This document shows positions 44,542 through 55,212 of a DNA stretch of 64,000 nucleotides, piece by piece (position 1 is the stretch's first letter; every line of letters begins with the position of its first letter). Where the stretch lies: assembly GCA_946894095.1 (NCBI GenBank), contig OX335642.1, positions 14,581,021-14,645,020 of the forward strand, read 5' to 3'. This stretch comes from Incurvaria masculella. Lineage: Eukaryota > Arthropoda > Insecta > Lepidoptera > Incurvariidae. The translations under genes were made by a program, and so were the position numbers. The notes below the pieces were generated by a model. The model ran no database searches and was not told the origin of the DNA. It saw only the letters and a program-made list of their open reading frames with translations.

Positions 44542-45844
44542 ATAGAATGGAATAACTATGTATCTACGTGACTATCGGGGTATAATATAATTGATCGACT
44601 TGAGACCACTCCGACAATAAAAGTATAATAAAGCTACAACGAATTACATTTCGCTCGCCAGAACGATGATATCTGCTGCTATCCGGAACGAATCGTTTGG
44701 AAGCGGTGGGTATTAATTATCGCATGATTGGTCACCGCACTCTCTCCCACGACCAATGCCATGGACCTATGTAAGTGTCTAGACCTTCTTTCTGGCATTG
44801 ATTTTATAGCCTTTACAGATGTGCAAATCCATCCAAGAAATAAGATACCAAAAAAATCGTAATACCCCCGTGGGCGATGCATTTTTTTTTTGTTCTGTCG
44901 TAATCGTACTAGATGCCAACTTACAAGGAATAATAGCGTTGTTATTAATAGATCGTTTTAAAATTGATTTCATTATTTATAATAACTTTTTTGTTAACTG
45001 AAATAAATGTAAACCATAACTCAGTCATTATTTTGCACTGAGCTCAGCAGACACGCTATGCGAAGGTTTTCAGTTCGAGTTACCTCGGTTTCTCTGTGTC
45101 ACGCTAACAACTGTCTAGTATCTTTTTAATTACTCATGGCATGGTAATTGCTTAGGATATTGTTTAAATTAAAATAATTAATGTTAAATATTTTTTTTAC
45201 AAAAAAAAAAAACACATATCTTTCATATTTCAATAAGAATGTCACATAATTTTTTTATCTACTGTAGAATCGTTCAAATTACTTTTGTCAGGTTGTTCAC
45301 CACAGGTCCATGGCGCGGACGTCCGACATAGCGTCACGTCTCTAAGCATGCTGTATAAGGTCAAGTGCGCATTAGACTTGCAAAATCCTCCATTTTCGTT
45401 TGCCTAGAAAGCGACGAGTTTCGGGTTTCGTTGCTCATTATGTAGGCGGCTCGGCGTCTACGTACGTGGTTAGTTGTGCACACAGAGATGGAATTATTAG
45501 TGAACAAATGTTGTTTAGGTATCAGATTCTATGAGCTTAAAATATTAATTTACGTACGTAATTAATTTAGTATCGACAATTTTCTTTCTCTACCACTCGT
45601 CTCTTTCATTTTAGATCACTTTGTCATTATGAGAGATGCAGTATAACTCTGCTATTCATTACAACACGAAGTGATGAACAATAAGTAGTGCTGTGTGGTC
45701 CTAGCAGTTTGAAATTCAACATGTCCCACTGAATTTCTTCCCGTACATGAAAAAGGAATTGGATGTCGGTCCAGTATGGCGGGAAACCGTAATTCGACAA
45801 ATATTATGTACAGCAACGGTATATACTTAAGAACATATGAAAGG
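44542..45844. other. Intronic unassigned DNA
   Basis: AT-rich with T/A homopolymers near 45190-45215. A GC-richer part at 45295-45480 has no recognised feature. Confidence 0.4.
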
Positions 45845-46068
45845 ACTTTAGTCGTTCGCGGTGATTTTACATAAAACTGTGGACCTTACTACTAGGTGGT
45901 AGGGTTAATCCCTCCTGGGTTGGTACCGGCGCTCGAATCGGTAGCGAACATTGATTGAGTTTCCATCCATTTCAACGGAAGCTCCCGGCATAGCACTCAG
46001 TTCCCATGAGGTTTATTTGGCTAATAGCACGACAGTAGTAGTTGTATTAACCACCTAAGTCCAAATAA
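45845..46068 (+). mobile_element. SINE fragment, body and tail
   Basis: ACATAAAACTGTGGACCTTA, GGTGGTAGGGTTAATCCCTC, GCTCCCGGCATAGCACTCAG, TTGTATTAACCACCTAAGTC and an A run. The head is largely lost. Confidence 0.65.
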
Positions 46069-46136
46069 AAACGATTGCACACGTAATTCAATTCGTACCT
46101 ATGGCCTTTTCTCCACCTACAGACTGATACTCAAAG

Positions 46137-46442
46137 GTAACCAACGGAACCCTATTACTAAGCCTCCTCTGTCCGTCCGTCCGTCTGTCAGCGCAGTATC
46201 TCATGCACCGTAATAGCAAATATAATACTAATAATTGTAATAGGTAGACAGCTGAAAATGTGTGCTGAAAACTGAATATTGTGTATTTCTATTGCCGCTA
46301 TAATAATAAATATAAAACAAATACGCACACAATAACATGGTTCTCGTACAAGAAAAGCCATTTTTTTTGTTAAATATTGTACGCTGTTACCGGAACCCTT
46401 AGTGTGCGATTCCGAATCGCACTTGGCCGGTTTTTTTTATCA
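46137..46442 (+). mobile_element. (GGAC)n-core repeat, complete but diverged
   Basis: ACGGAACCCTATTACTAAGC, a short CCGT core, TATTGCCGCTATAATAATAA, GTACGCTGTTACCGGAACCC and the hairpin GTGCGATTCCGAATCGCAC with TTGGCCGGTTTTTT. The compensating changes in the hairpin arms keep it paired. Confidence 0.8.
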
Positions 46443-46654
46443 GCGTCATATTGACATAAATCTGAATCATGTGGTAGCACTATTACGTTATTCATTACAA
46501 CTGAAAAGATTCCGACGAATTGAGAACCTCCTGTTTTTTTTTTAAGTCGGTTCAAAAAGGAAGAAGAAAAGCTACAGCGATTTATAGTATTTTGTGAGAA
46601 TCTATTCATCTCTTTGGATGATGAATAAAGAAGTCTACATACAATGATGATAAC

Positions 46655-46858
46655 ACAAACCATTCGCTGTCCACATTTCTCTCATTAGAACTAACCGATC
46701 CTGTAGATTCTTCATCTATGGATTAGAAATACTGTTAAATGCGTAGGTGTTTTCCCCGAAGTACACACTGCGGTCCTGAAAACATGATGTTCTCATAATT
46801 TATGGCCGTCGTCGGGCACTGGTTGCTGAGAGCCTGGCGTAGGTACGCTTAACATAAA
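46655..46858 (+). pseudogene. LINE 3'-end fragment
   Basis: ACCGATCCTGTAGATTCTTC, GTACACACTGCGGTCCTG and GTCGTCGGGCACTG match the last 200 bp of the LINE fragment at 31640-32345. It carries frameshifts. Confidence 0.7.
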
Positions 46859-47478
46859 AAATGTGCTTAGGTAGTCGTAAAGATTTTTGTAAACATAGAC
46901 TAAGAAGTGAAAACATGGCCAGTGAAACTTATTGACAAATCCGAGTGTTGTATGTTACATTAAGCATCTGGCGTCATTTTGACTACTTTTCTGTCTGTCT
47001 TCTTATAACTTGAGAACGATTGACCCGATTTTGATGCGGTTTCTTTCTTCGTATAGCTTGATTCTGCCCATCAACTAAAGGCTATCATCACTTTACAAAT
47101 GTACAAAGGGTAGATCCCCTAATGGCTGACAAATAATAAATACATGCATTTTATTATTTCAATTTGCGTGCTTTCAAACGTAATTGTTTGGTTTGATCAA
47201 ATTACATCCATTTAAGCAACACGATAAGTGATTGATCACCTCTTCTCTCTCTCTCACTACCGCAGCCAACATTCCAAATTCAAACGTGCGTCTCCAGGAG
47301 CTCCGTCTCGCTCCTCCGCACGCTCGCGAGTGAGAGGGAAGGTCGAGCCGGCGAGTGCGCAGGTCGAGGTGCGCGCGCAGGTGAAAGTGGCGGCGCCCTA
47401 CTTGCGCTGAGGGCGCGCGCTCAGTGTTCGGACGTGAGTGGTCATCGGCGGCGGCGGCGGCGGAGGCGTCTGCATCAA
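46859..47478. other. Repeat-like and GC-rich stretch
   Basis: 46980-47150 (TTCTTATAACTTGAGAACGA...ATGCGGTTTC) matches an internal phrase of the Helitron at 17691. 47270-47478 is GC-rich, with a GGC trinucleotide run at 47447-47465 and TCAGTG. It may be a promoter island or a transposon end, and no exon is supported. Confidence 0.4.
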
Positions 47479-47783
47479 CCAGCGAGCATGGAAGGACGAG
47501 AGGAGCAATCGAAACTTATTCGTATGGCGGCAGCCACGAGTTAGTCGTTTGGTCTCTTCGTAGTTAGTTCGCTTACGAATTCGGACGCGCAACATCGAAT
47601 GTTTGTTGCACCAAATATCGTCCTGTGAAGTACTTACTTGTCGTTGAGAAAATCAGTAGTAAGCGAATTCGCAACCGAACTTACTCGTCCGCGCTACCTT
47701 TTTTGTATGTAGAAGTGGCTACGCCGCGCCGCCCTCATACAAACGAGTCTAGGTTGCTACTCCCGTCCTTTCATGCTTGCTGG
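47479..47783. mobile_element. GC-rich long-TIR MITE, complete copy
   Basis: CCAGCGAGCATGGAAGGACG at the left pairs with the inverse of CGTCCTTTCATGCTTGCTGG at the right. Inverted similarity continues for about 60 bp (GAGCAATCGAAACTTATTCG / CGAGTCTAGGTTGCTAC). A second inverted pair is AAGCGAATTCGCAACC / GCTTACGAATTCGGAC. Partners are at 21548 and 62126. Confidence 0.7.
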
Positions 47784-48866
47784 GTAGAGCATTCAATCGA
47801 GCATTTCGAGGTACAGAGGATTCCAGGCTCTGTGTGAAAGAGGAACGAATTCGCCATTTAATCGAAAGCCTTTGTATGTAGTTAGTCATAATCTTAGGAT
47901 GAAGAAGAAAAAACGATTATTAAGATTATACCACGACACCTACATTAAAGCATTTTGTGCTGCATAATCTGAACATACATTAAAGTAGTCGGAAAAGGAC
48001 ATGTTTAGTACGAAAAGGTAAATTTACTTATTAAATAACATTTCATTATATTTAAAAACAACTGCAACGATTTTACATAGTAAAAAAAGTGAAATGGTGG
48101 ATTGATGGTGGAAAAATAAGGACGATATTTTAAATGACTGGTTTTATTTATAGTTAAGTCATGACTGTATCCAAAACGTCATTAAACATTATTTTAAATT
48201 TTTTTTATTATGAAGATTCGTAAAAAAGTTGTGAATTTTAATTGGCAACTTTTTCGGTTATGTTCATCACCTTCGAATGTTAAATTTAATAAGTCACTTG
48301 TCGGTGCCGGAAGCGGAACCGCCAAGTGTCAAGTTAAGCCAAGCCAAGAGACCAAGTGATAATCTAGCAGCAAGCAAGGTGACAGTGCCCTTGAATAGGC
48401 GAACAACAGCTTTAGTTTTTTATGTTACTGGACATGGATGACTTATGCGACTCATAAGATTAGCCCAATACACCTAAAAATCGCCTGTAAATTGATTTCC
48501 ACCTAGCTTAGGGTGCAGCGTTAAGCTCATTGAAATGTTTAAGTACCTGGTGAATGTTAAAAAAGCGAGTTACTAAATAAGGCGGCCACTACGTATCACT
48601 CACGAATCGTCATTCTGTGATAACAGACAAGTTACGTACACAATAATGTATTTCGCAAGACTGCCCGTTTGGTTACTCTCAACGCACGCAAACTCTGCGC
48701 CGGCGCATCCTATTAGCGAGACAGTCACGGAAGATGTGCTGGGTGGAAATCACTTTCATCGCAGGCCTCTCTCTTCGCTGCGCGTGCGTCGCTCCACTAC
48801 ACTATACCAACAGTGAGACCATCCGGGTGATTCGATATCAGTAGGCCTATTCTGGGAAGCCCGTCC
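47784..48866. other. Intronic unassigned DNA
   Basis: A short minus-strand SINE tail piece lies at 48424-48480 (GGACATGGATGACTTATGCG, ATTAGCCCAATACACC). The rest has no recognised feature. Confidence 0.4.
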
Positions 48867-49028
48867 TCAGGAATCAGGAATCGTCCAATCTAGAAAACCG
48901 CTTTTACAGCGGTTGACAAAGTGATTGTCGCGACGGAAAACCTTGAAACATTGAAATACCGTGCTCTGAAATATTTCCGCTAACTATAAAAGTGGTTTTT
49001 CTCGACTGAAATATTCCTGATTCCTAAG
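48867..49028. mobile_element. MITE with AGGAATCAGGAAT terminal inverted repeats
   Basis: Left end TCAGGAATCAGGAATCG, right end ATTCCTGATTCCTAAG, 162 bp in all, homologous to 37811-37945. Inside, AAACCGCTTTTACAGCGGTT is itself a small palindrome. Confidence 0.75.
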
Positions 49029-49154
49029 CAAGGAATTCCATGTATTGGCGTAGTGAAAAACATAAATCGATCAACGTAATTGCGAAGAAAAGTGGAACAA
49101 CTTTATTTAAATAAGCACAGAGGATTTTGAGTTTGCCCCCAATGTTTTTCGAAA

Positions 49155-50431
49155 TGGTCGGGGAAAAAGTCTTTTCGCATTATAGTATGTATGAACTTGT
49201 AATAAAATCTCTTTGGCTATACTATTTGTATCTGGCTGGTTTTGGTATCATTAAAAGTTTAAATTTTAAAGAACATAATTCCAAATTCAAATTAGGAAAA
49301 TGTGTAATTCTCATTTGTTTTTCGTACTGTCAAAATGAGTGAATCTAATGAAGAAATTCGATACATTTTAAAATTTTACTAGAAAAAAGGTAAAAATGCA
49401 ACGCAAGCCGCGAAAAAAATTTGCGATGTTTATGGACCTAGTGCAGTGTCTGTGAGAGTAGCACAAATTTGGTTTAAGCGTTTTCAATCCGTAAATTTTG
49501 ATGTCAAAGATGCACGTCGCTCTGGTCGCCCTATTACGGATAAAATGGATGCCATTTTTGAAAAAGTGGAGCAAGATCGGCATATCAGTAGTTACGACGT
49601 AGCTGAAGAACTAGGAATTGACCACAAAACAGTTTTGGCGCATTTGAAAAAAACTGGGTACACAAAAAAGCTCGATATTTGGGTACCTCACGAGCTCACT
49701 GAAAGAAACCTAATGAACCGTGTACTCATTTGTGATTCTTTATTACGACGTAATGAAACCGAACCATTTTTGAAGAAGCTGATAACTTGTGATGAAAAGT
49801 GGATCACGTACGACAAGAACGTGCGAAAAAGGTCGTGGTCAAAGGCCGGTCAAGCTTCACAGACTGTGGCGAAACCCGGGTTAACTCGCAACAAGGTGAT
49901 GCTGTGTGTGTGGTGGGATTGGAAGGGCATTATTCATTATGAGCTGTTACCACCAGGCAGGACCATCGATTCTGAACTCTACTGCGAACAACTGATGAGA
50001 TTAAAGCAAGAAGTTGAGAGAAAGCGGCCGGAATTAATCAACAGAAGGGGTGTGGTTTTTCATCATTATAACGCTAGACCTCACACATCTTTAGCCACTC
50101 AGCAAAAGAGAGTTTGGCTGGGAGGTGTTAATGCATCCGCCGTATAGTCCTGACCTTGCATCTTCAGATTTCCACCTGTTTAGGTCTCTTCAGAATTCTT
50201 TAGGCAGTGTCAGGTTAACATCACGAGAGGACTGCCAAAACCACTTGTCGCGGTATATTGATCAGAAGTCCCAATATTTCTATAGCAATGGGATCATGTC
50301 CCTACCTACAAGATGGCAAAAAGTTATCGAAAAAAATGGTACCTACATACTTTAGTTAAATGTAAATAAACCATATTAAAAAATGTTTTGAATTTTCTTA
50401 AAAAATGCGAAGAAACTTTTTCCCCAACCTA
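49155..50431 (+). mobile_element. mariner transposon, inactive
   Basis: About 1.28 kb, normal for mariner. The 5' terminal repeat GGGGAAAAAGTCTTTTCGCA (49160-49179) pairs with the 3' repeat TGCGAAGAAACTTTTTCCCC (50405-50424). TA lies at the 3' edge; the 5' TA is mutated. It carries one decayed transposase gene. Confidence 0.92.
49335..50355 (+). pseudogene. mariner transposase, decayed
   Basis: ATG at 49335 starts 'MSESNEEIRYILKFY', which meets an in-frame TAG at 49380-49382. The frame then stays open ('KKGKNATQAAKKICDVYG', helix-turn-helix; 'WFKRFQS', 'DARRSGRP') to 50147. A frameshift near 50110-50125 moves the rest ('MHPPYSPDLASSDFHLFRSL' to the stop at 50355) into the +1 frame. First catalytic Asp present in 'TCDEKWITYD'. 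The second has become Tyr in 'FHHYNARPHTS', where mariners have HQDNA. The third is present in 'YSPDLASSD'. This was a DD34D cut-and-paste transposase and is now inactive three ways. 'WVPHELTERN' is the usual mariner linker motif. Confidence 0.95.
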
Positions 50432-50666
50432 TTATATAGACTGGTACAATGGTACTGGTACTGGCGACAAAAATGGTAATGATAACGTAAATGACTGAAA
50501 CTCGGTTCACAGGATAAAGACCAACCCTCTGAAGCATTTCGGTCTGTCTGCGCCAAGTGGTTGCGTTACCCAGATGTGACGCCTGAAAAAGTAGTTATCC
50601 TGACAAAAAAAAGTATGATAAGGTAAATGGCTGCAAATAACGAAGCATGAAAGAATCAGCTGTCAG

Positions 50667-51040
50667 TTGTCAGTCTCAGTGGCCCAGTGGCGCGAAACTT
50701 CGGCGATCGCTCTCCGATGTTAAGCAACGCTGGGTCCGGTCTGGTCTTGGATAAGTGACCATTCGACCGTTGAGAGAGGCTGGCCGTGGTTCGGATTCCA
50801 CGTAAAACTGTAGGTCTCCTTCCTAACTTATTAGGTGGTAGGGTTAATCCCGCCCGGGTTGGTACCATCGCATTGGATAAACGATGGTCGAAGCGGCAAT
50901 GAAAATTGCCCGTGCAGTTCCATGTAGCCGTGCAATATAAGGAAGGTCCTGGCATGGCACCAAGTTCCCATGTGGTGTGTTAAGCTAATACCATTACAGA
51001 AGGTGTGGTATTAGCCATCCATGTCCAGTCACATAAAAAA
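50667..51040 (+). mobile_element. 5S-rRNA-headed SINE, full length
   Basis: CAGTGGCCCAGTGGCGCGAA, then CGATCGCTCTCCGATGTTAA, GCAACGCTGGGTCCGGTCTG, GTCTTGGATAAGTGACC, then the same body and tail as the 40533 copy with an 11-bp deletion near 50908 (CCCGTGCAGTTCCATG). It inserted about 240 bp after the mariner. Confidence 0.9.
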
Positions 51041-51132
51041 CGCACGTAATTGCTTAGTAATACCAAAACTGAACAAATCTTTCGTTGCATTTCGTAATTA
51101 CAGGCGATTTAGGTTACAGATGTAAGATATAC

Positions 51133-51211
51133 ATCTACCTAACCTAACTTAACCTAACCTAACCTAACCTAACCTAACCTAACCTAACCTAACTTAACCT
51201 AACCCAACCTC
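51133..51211 (+). repeat. (CCTAA)n telomere-type array
   Basis: About fifteen CCTAA units with rare CTTAA/CCCAA variants, which is TTAGG on the minus strand. It is far more regular than the array at 35917. It is interstitial, since ordinary intronic DNA lies on both sides. Confidence 0.88.
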
Positions 51212-51754
51212 TTACATTTCTTGAGAGTTTTTTTCGAAAACCATTCTTTTGTCAATATTGTAAGAAAAATAATATATTACACGATTAAAAAAAATTATAG
51301 CGATGCGATTTTTAAAATCGTTTGACTTTAGATTGTGTATGCTTCCTGATGTCATTGATGAGCAATGAACATATATGCTTAGCAATTGTAGATAACTTCC
51401 TCCTGGAGCTTGCCGATTCAAGCAACTTCTTGTCAACATGACTATTACTATTTGACTAACACCAATCCATATTGGAGGTTACAATAAGTAATAACTAAAA
51501 AATGGAGTTGATAATAATGCAAAACAGACAACAAAATAAGTCGTTGTACACATGACGTCGTTGCAAGAAAGAAAAATACAATTACAGAGAATACCAACAA
51601 AACTGCCAAAAGGCTTACTTACAACTGAAAGTGATTTCTTCTACTCAGCCCTGTATAATAATTGATGAAAGATATACAATCTTAAATTAAAAAGCTTACA
51701 AAAAAATATTATAATTGCCTGAAACATGAATGAATAAATCTTTGATTGACTTTT
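51212..51754. other. Intronic AT-rich DNA
   Basis: Nothing recognised. Confidence 0.4.
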
Positions 51755-52312
51755 CTCTTTCACCGTGTGCTGATCATTGGCGGGACTAACTCAATCGCGG
51801 GCACGGTACAAAACCGTGCTATTGCGCTCTGGGACCTTCTCTTTGTCAAAGGAAAAGACAGGCTCCGTAATGAGGAGAATGCAACATGTCCATAAAGCAG
51901 ACAATGCGCATAGTGTTTGATTTGATAGGATTTACGAAAATTTTAATTTCAAAACGACTTATAGCTAGAAGTAAACCACGACCGCTGTAGTAAAAAATCT
52001 AACAAAAACCAAATTGATTATAAATTTTCATGAAACAGGCGTCTGATTACTAATCTTTTTAAGATGTTTTTAATTCAACGTTGAGTAATCTACCTCCATA
52101 GTTATTGTATAAAACGCGCGAAAAATTCGAACTTTCGGACCTCATAACTTAGATACCAAACATAATTTTACAATGCCATCAGTCATCAGACATCTAGTTT
52201 GATCAAATGAAGCTATTTTGAGTAAAATTTTGCATCTCTGACAAGAAATATGGCCATGATCTTCTTTCCCCTTTTGTATGGGGTGTTGAGCGAGATGACC
52301 CACCTAAAGGGG
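51755..52312 (-). repeat. Unclassified ~0.5-kb interspersed repeat, copy B (inverted)
   Basis: Reverse-complement partner of 15401-15893: CAAAACCGTGCTATTGCGCT, ACCACGACCGCTGTAG, TCTTTCCCCTTTTGTATGGG. The two copies are 36 kb apart in opposite orientation. Confidence 0.75.
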
Positions 52313-52624
52313 CCTTTCTTACCATCTTGCATTCAATTATAGTACTAATGAATCAGCAATTTAGTAATAAAGTTAGCACTTGGTGAAAACCAAGCATATT
52401 CATGTTGGGGTTGCTCATCACTAAGCAGGAAAGACATTTATTAATATACGATTGACGAAAAAAATTTATGCCGCATGCAAAGTTTGAAATGACGATGGAG
52501 TCATTAAAATGTAGGCGTCAGTAGTGCATTGCAATAGAGTTGCATTTAAGATACGAGTGCAGTGGCATCTTTGTTACAGAATTATTAATCTCCTAGAATA
52601 TAATTTTAATGTTTCTGCAGAATC

Positions 52625-53026
52625 GAGCGGCTCGTAGCCTAGTGGCGCGGGGACTGGCCTAGCGTACCAGAGGCCCGGGTTCAATACCAACTTGCACCAC
52701 TGTCTTTCTCTTTCAGAGTTCGATAAGTGCATTTTCGTCACGAATGCGAGCTGCTCCATGGTTCGGAATCCATGTAAAACTGTAGGTCCCCTTCCCCTAC
52801 TAGGTGGTAGGGTTTAAGCCCGCCGGGTCGGTACCATCGCATTGGATGAAAAGATGGTCGAAGCGGCAATGGAAAATTGTCCGTGTTTGCCGTATGTAGC
52901 CGTGCTCATAAAGGGAAGGTCCTGGCATGGCACCTAGTTCCTTCGGGAATGTGGTGTATTGGGCTAATATCATAACGGTAGTTGTGTGGTATTAGCCATC
53001 CATATCAGGTCGCATAAAAAAAAAAA
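52625..53026 (+). mobile_element. tRNA-headed SINE, full length
   Basis: The A box TAGCCTAGTGG (52635-52645) and an intact B box GGTTCAATACC (52678-52688) are at canonical tRNA spacing. A linker follows (CTTTCTCTTTCAGAGTTCGA), then the shared body and tail (GATGGTCGAAGCGGCAATGG; GTGGTATTAGCCATCCATAT) and an A run of about a dozen. It is the best-preserved tRNA-type copy. Confidence 0.92.
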
Positions 53027-53129
53027 TTAACATTTTTAAATTTTTCAGCAAGAAATAATCGGTTTAAAAAATGTGTATAGTTAAGTATTTCTCAAATGTA
53101 TTTAAAAATAAATTTCTTTACAATTTGGG

Positions 53130-53468
53130 GCCCCCCAACTCCGAAGGGATGTATAGGCTCTCTCTCGGTTGTCTATTCGTCTCTAGGATAGATAATGCTC
53201 GTCGGAGCTGCATAACGCTGTCCCTCCGTTCCCTTTCTTCCGTAGCTCAATCGGAATAGGCAGGGAATGAACCCATTCTCAGTCGACAGATTTAAAATAT
53301 GAACCTACCGATAGTGTCCTACAGGTTCAATCTGGAGTCCTTTAATCATAGTATGAAGAAGCACCTGGTTGGCAGGCATGATTTTCGCAGGCTCCGTGAC
53401 AGTTTTAAAGCCCATGGGCGTCATCGGGCACCTCTTATGTGAGGGCCTGCCGTACGTCAAATACAGCA
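53130..53468 (+). pseudogene. LINE 3'-end fragment
   Basis: CCCAACTCCGAAGGGATGTA, GATAATGCTCGTCGGAGCTG, CAATCTGGAGTCCTTTAATC, CCCATGGGCGTCATCGGGCA follow the 31640-32345 copy in order. It is frameshifted with internal deletions. Confidence 0.8.
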
Positions 53469-53682
53469 AAGAAGGAAATTTTAACAAAGGGGTGTGTTTG
53501 TTTTTATTGTGTAGTACAATTCTATGATCTCTATGCACTACATATATCATTCATGAAACATTGATTAATCACGCCACAAGACGAGCACGCGATGATTCAA
53601 GAACGTTAAACACTTTTTTTAACATGATTGGACAGATCATTGACAAGTTAGTATAGTGCTTGGTGTGATTGAACCTAATATT
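53469..53682. other. Short unassigned stretch
   Basis: Nothing recognised. Confidence 0.4.
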
Positions 53683-53835
53683 ATTGATTGATTGATTGAT
53701 TGAAAATTCTTTATTACGCCACAAAAAAAAAAAATTTACAAAAGAAAGTATAGTGCAAAAACAACATAAGTGGGGCGCAAAGGCGGGCTTATCCCTAGAA
53801 GAGATTTCTTCCAGCCGACCTTTGGGTGTTTGAGA
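53683..53835 (-). mobile_element. LINE 3' UTR and tail
   Basis: On the minus strand it reads GGCTGGAAGAAATCTCTTCT, GATAAGCCCGCCTTTGCGCC, then TGGCGTAATAAAGAATTTTC and an (AATC)n tail. It has the same layout as the 3' end of the LINE at 7517-9791 but belongs to a different subfamily. Confidence 0.75.
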
Positions 53836-54198
53836 AGTTTAATAGGTCCATAGATATTCGTAGGTAGTGGCGGTAGGTTTGGTTTGTTACTTTGAGTATT
53901 AACCTAAAACTAAGTAATCATTTGGTACATACATACATACATTAGTTATGTAATAAACTTACTTAAAAATATTATAACAATAAACCTACATATATAATAT
54001 TGCATATAAATATATATATATATATATAATAATACATACATCATACATATTGTGTGTATGTAAATATGTTTTTCTTTGTTATTTTATTATTATTTTATTA
54101 TTATATTATTTTATTATTTCCTTTGTCAAAAGTTTGCATGCATGAATAAAATCTTCAAAGTGATAAAATTTAATAATTTGTGTTTTTTTTCATTACAG
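53836..54198. other. AT-rich intron end with (TA)n
   Basis: Includes TATATATATATATATATA near 54010-54027 and ATTTTATTATTA repeats. The last 20 bases form the pyrimidine tract (GTTTTTTTTCATTACAG) of the acceptor at 54198. Confidence 0.5.
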
Positions 54199-54238
54199 GT
54201 AAATATGCAAGCTATGATAAAGTTCCTGGGTGTTTGAA
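54199..54238 (+). CDS. Candidate 40-nt exon 2 of the signal-peptide gene
   Basis: Preceded by TTTTTTTTCATTACAG and followed by GTGAGT (54239-54244), both strong splice signals. In the phase left by exon 1 it reads GKYASYDKVPGCL, continuing directly after '...QVICQ'. If the donor is not used the frame reads one more Lys and stops at TGA (54240-54242), which would make a secreted peptide of only 40 residues. The exon also begins GTAAAT right after CAG, so it may be a recursive-splice site. Linking it to exon 1 is inferred from phase, strand and signal quality only. Later exons were not identified. Confidence 0.5.
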
Positions 54239-55119
54239 GTGAGTTAAGTATGAAAACGATTGCGTTTTAGTGTTGGCCATTTTTTTTTTTGATGTTATTT
54301 AAAAAGAAAAAATACACCCGACTGGACAAAGCGTGAGAGGTTCTCCAGGTCGCGTCGCGAATTTTGATAATGTCCATAGCGCGTGGTGGCCGAAACGTCG
54401 AGCTGAATAAGTAAGCTGAACAATGTTTATCCGTAAACGTAAAATAATGAATATAGCAAACCGATTTAATTTTTTCATACAAAACAATGAATATGACACT
54501 TTCCAAGCAAAAATATAAATGTATAATTTGTATACGACTTATCAAATTTATATGATGTAGATTAATATGATTTTCATTGCAGAACAATATATATATATAC
54601 GTATAATTTAACACGACTGCAACAATTTGATTCATTTCTTACTTTGAACGATTTAAAATATATACATATTTCAGATACATTTACTATATATCTTGAGTAG
54701 CAATTAATTAATTTATCCATAAAGGTTATAATGATACCATGTTCCCACGTCTCAAAATTTCTAATAAACCACAAAAGCCCGCATTTTTTACCCACAGGCA
54801 ACAAAAGTCGGTGCCTAGAACGGAACTCACAAAAGAAGTGTGAAATAGAGTGAAATGTTTTCTGAAACTAACGACGCGTCATCCGAAGCTCATTACGGGG
54901 CTAGTGAACTAATGATCCGGTGCGTTGCTTTGTGGTAGGTGTTGAGCAATGCCACCGATTCAAGGCAAATGATTATGGGTAATTGATGCAATACACCAGA
55001 CCCAAATGACTGCAAGATGCTTCTTTGAAGAGGCTTGTTACCGGGGTTTTTTGTTTATTCGTCATAAAACATTTCTAAAGTCCTAATTCAGTGTAGTTTA
55101 TTATGATTTAATCTTAGAT
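54239..55119. other. Unassigned AT-rich DNA
   Basis: Contains AT repeats near 54588-54600. The minus-strand frames here are shadows without family features. Confidence 0.4.
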
Positions 55120-55212
55120 TTTTGGACATGGATGTCTAATGTCATGGTAGTCCAAATGCATTTCAATTCCATGCCAGGGCCATCCCTTTATGAGCAAGTC
55201 TGTATGGAACTA
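55120..55212 (-). mobile_element. SINE tail fragment
   Basis: GGACATGGATGTCTAATGTC, CCATGCCAGGGCCATCCCTT and TATGAGCAAGTCTGTATGGA follow the tail-to-body order of the tRNA-headed SINE in reverse. Confidence 0.55.
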
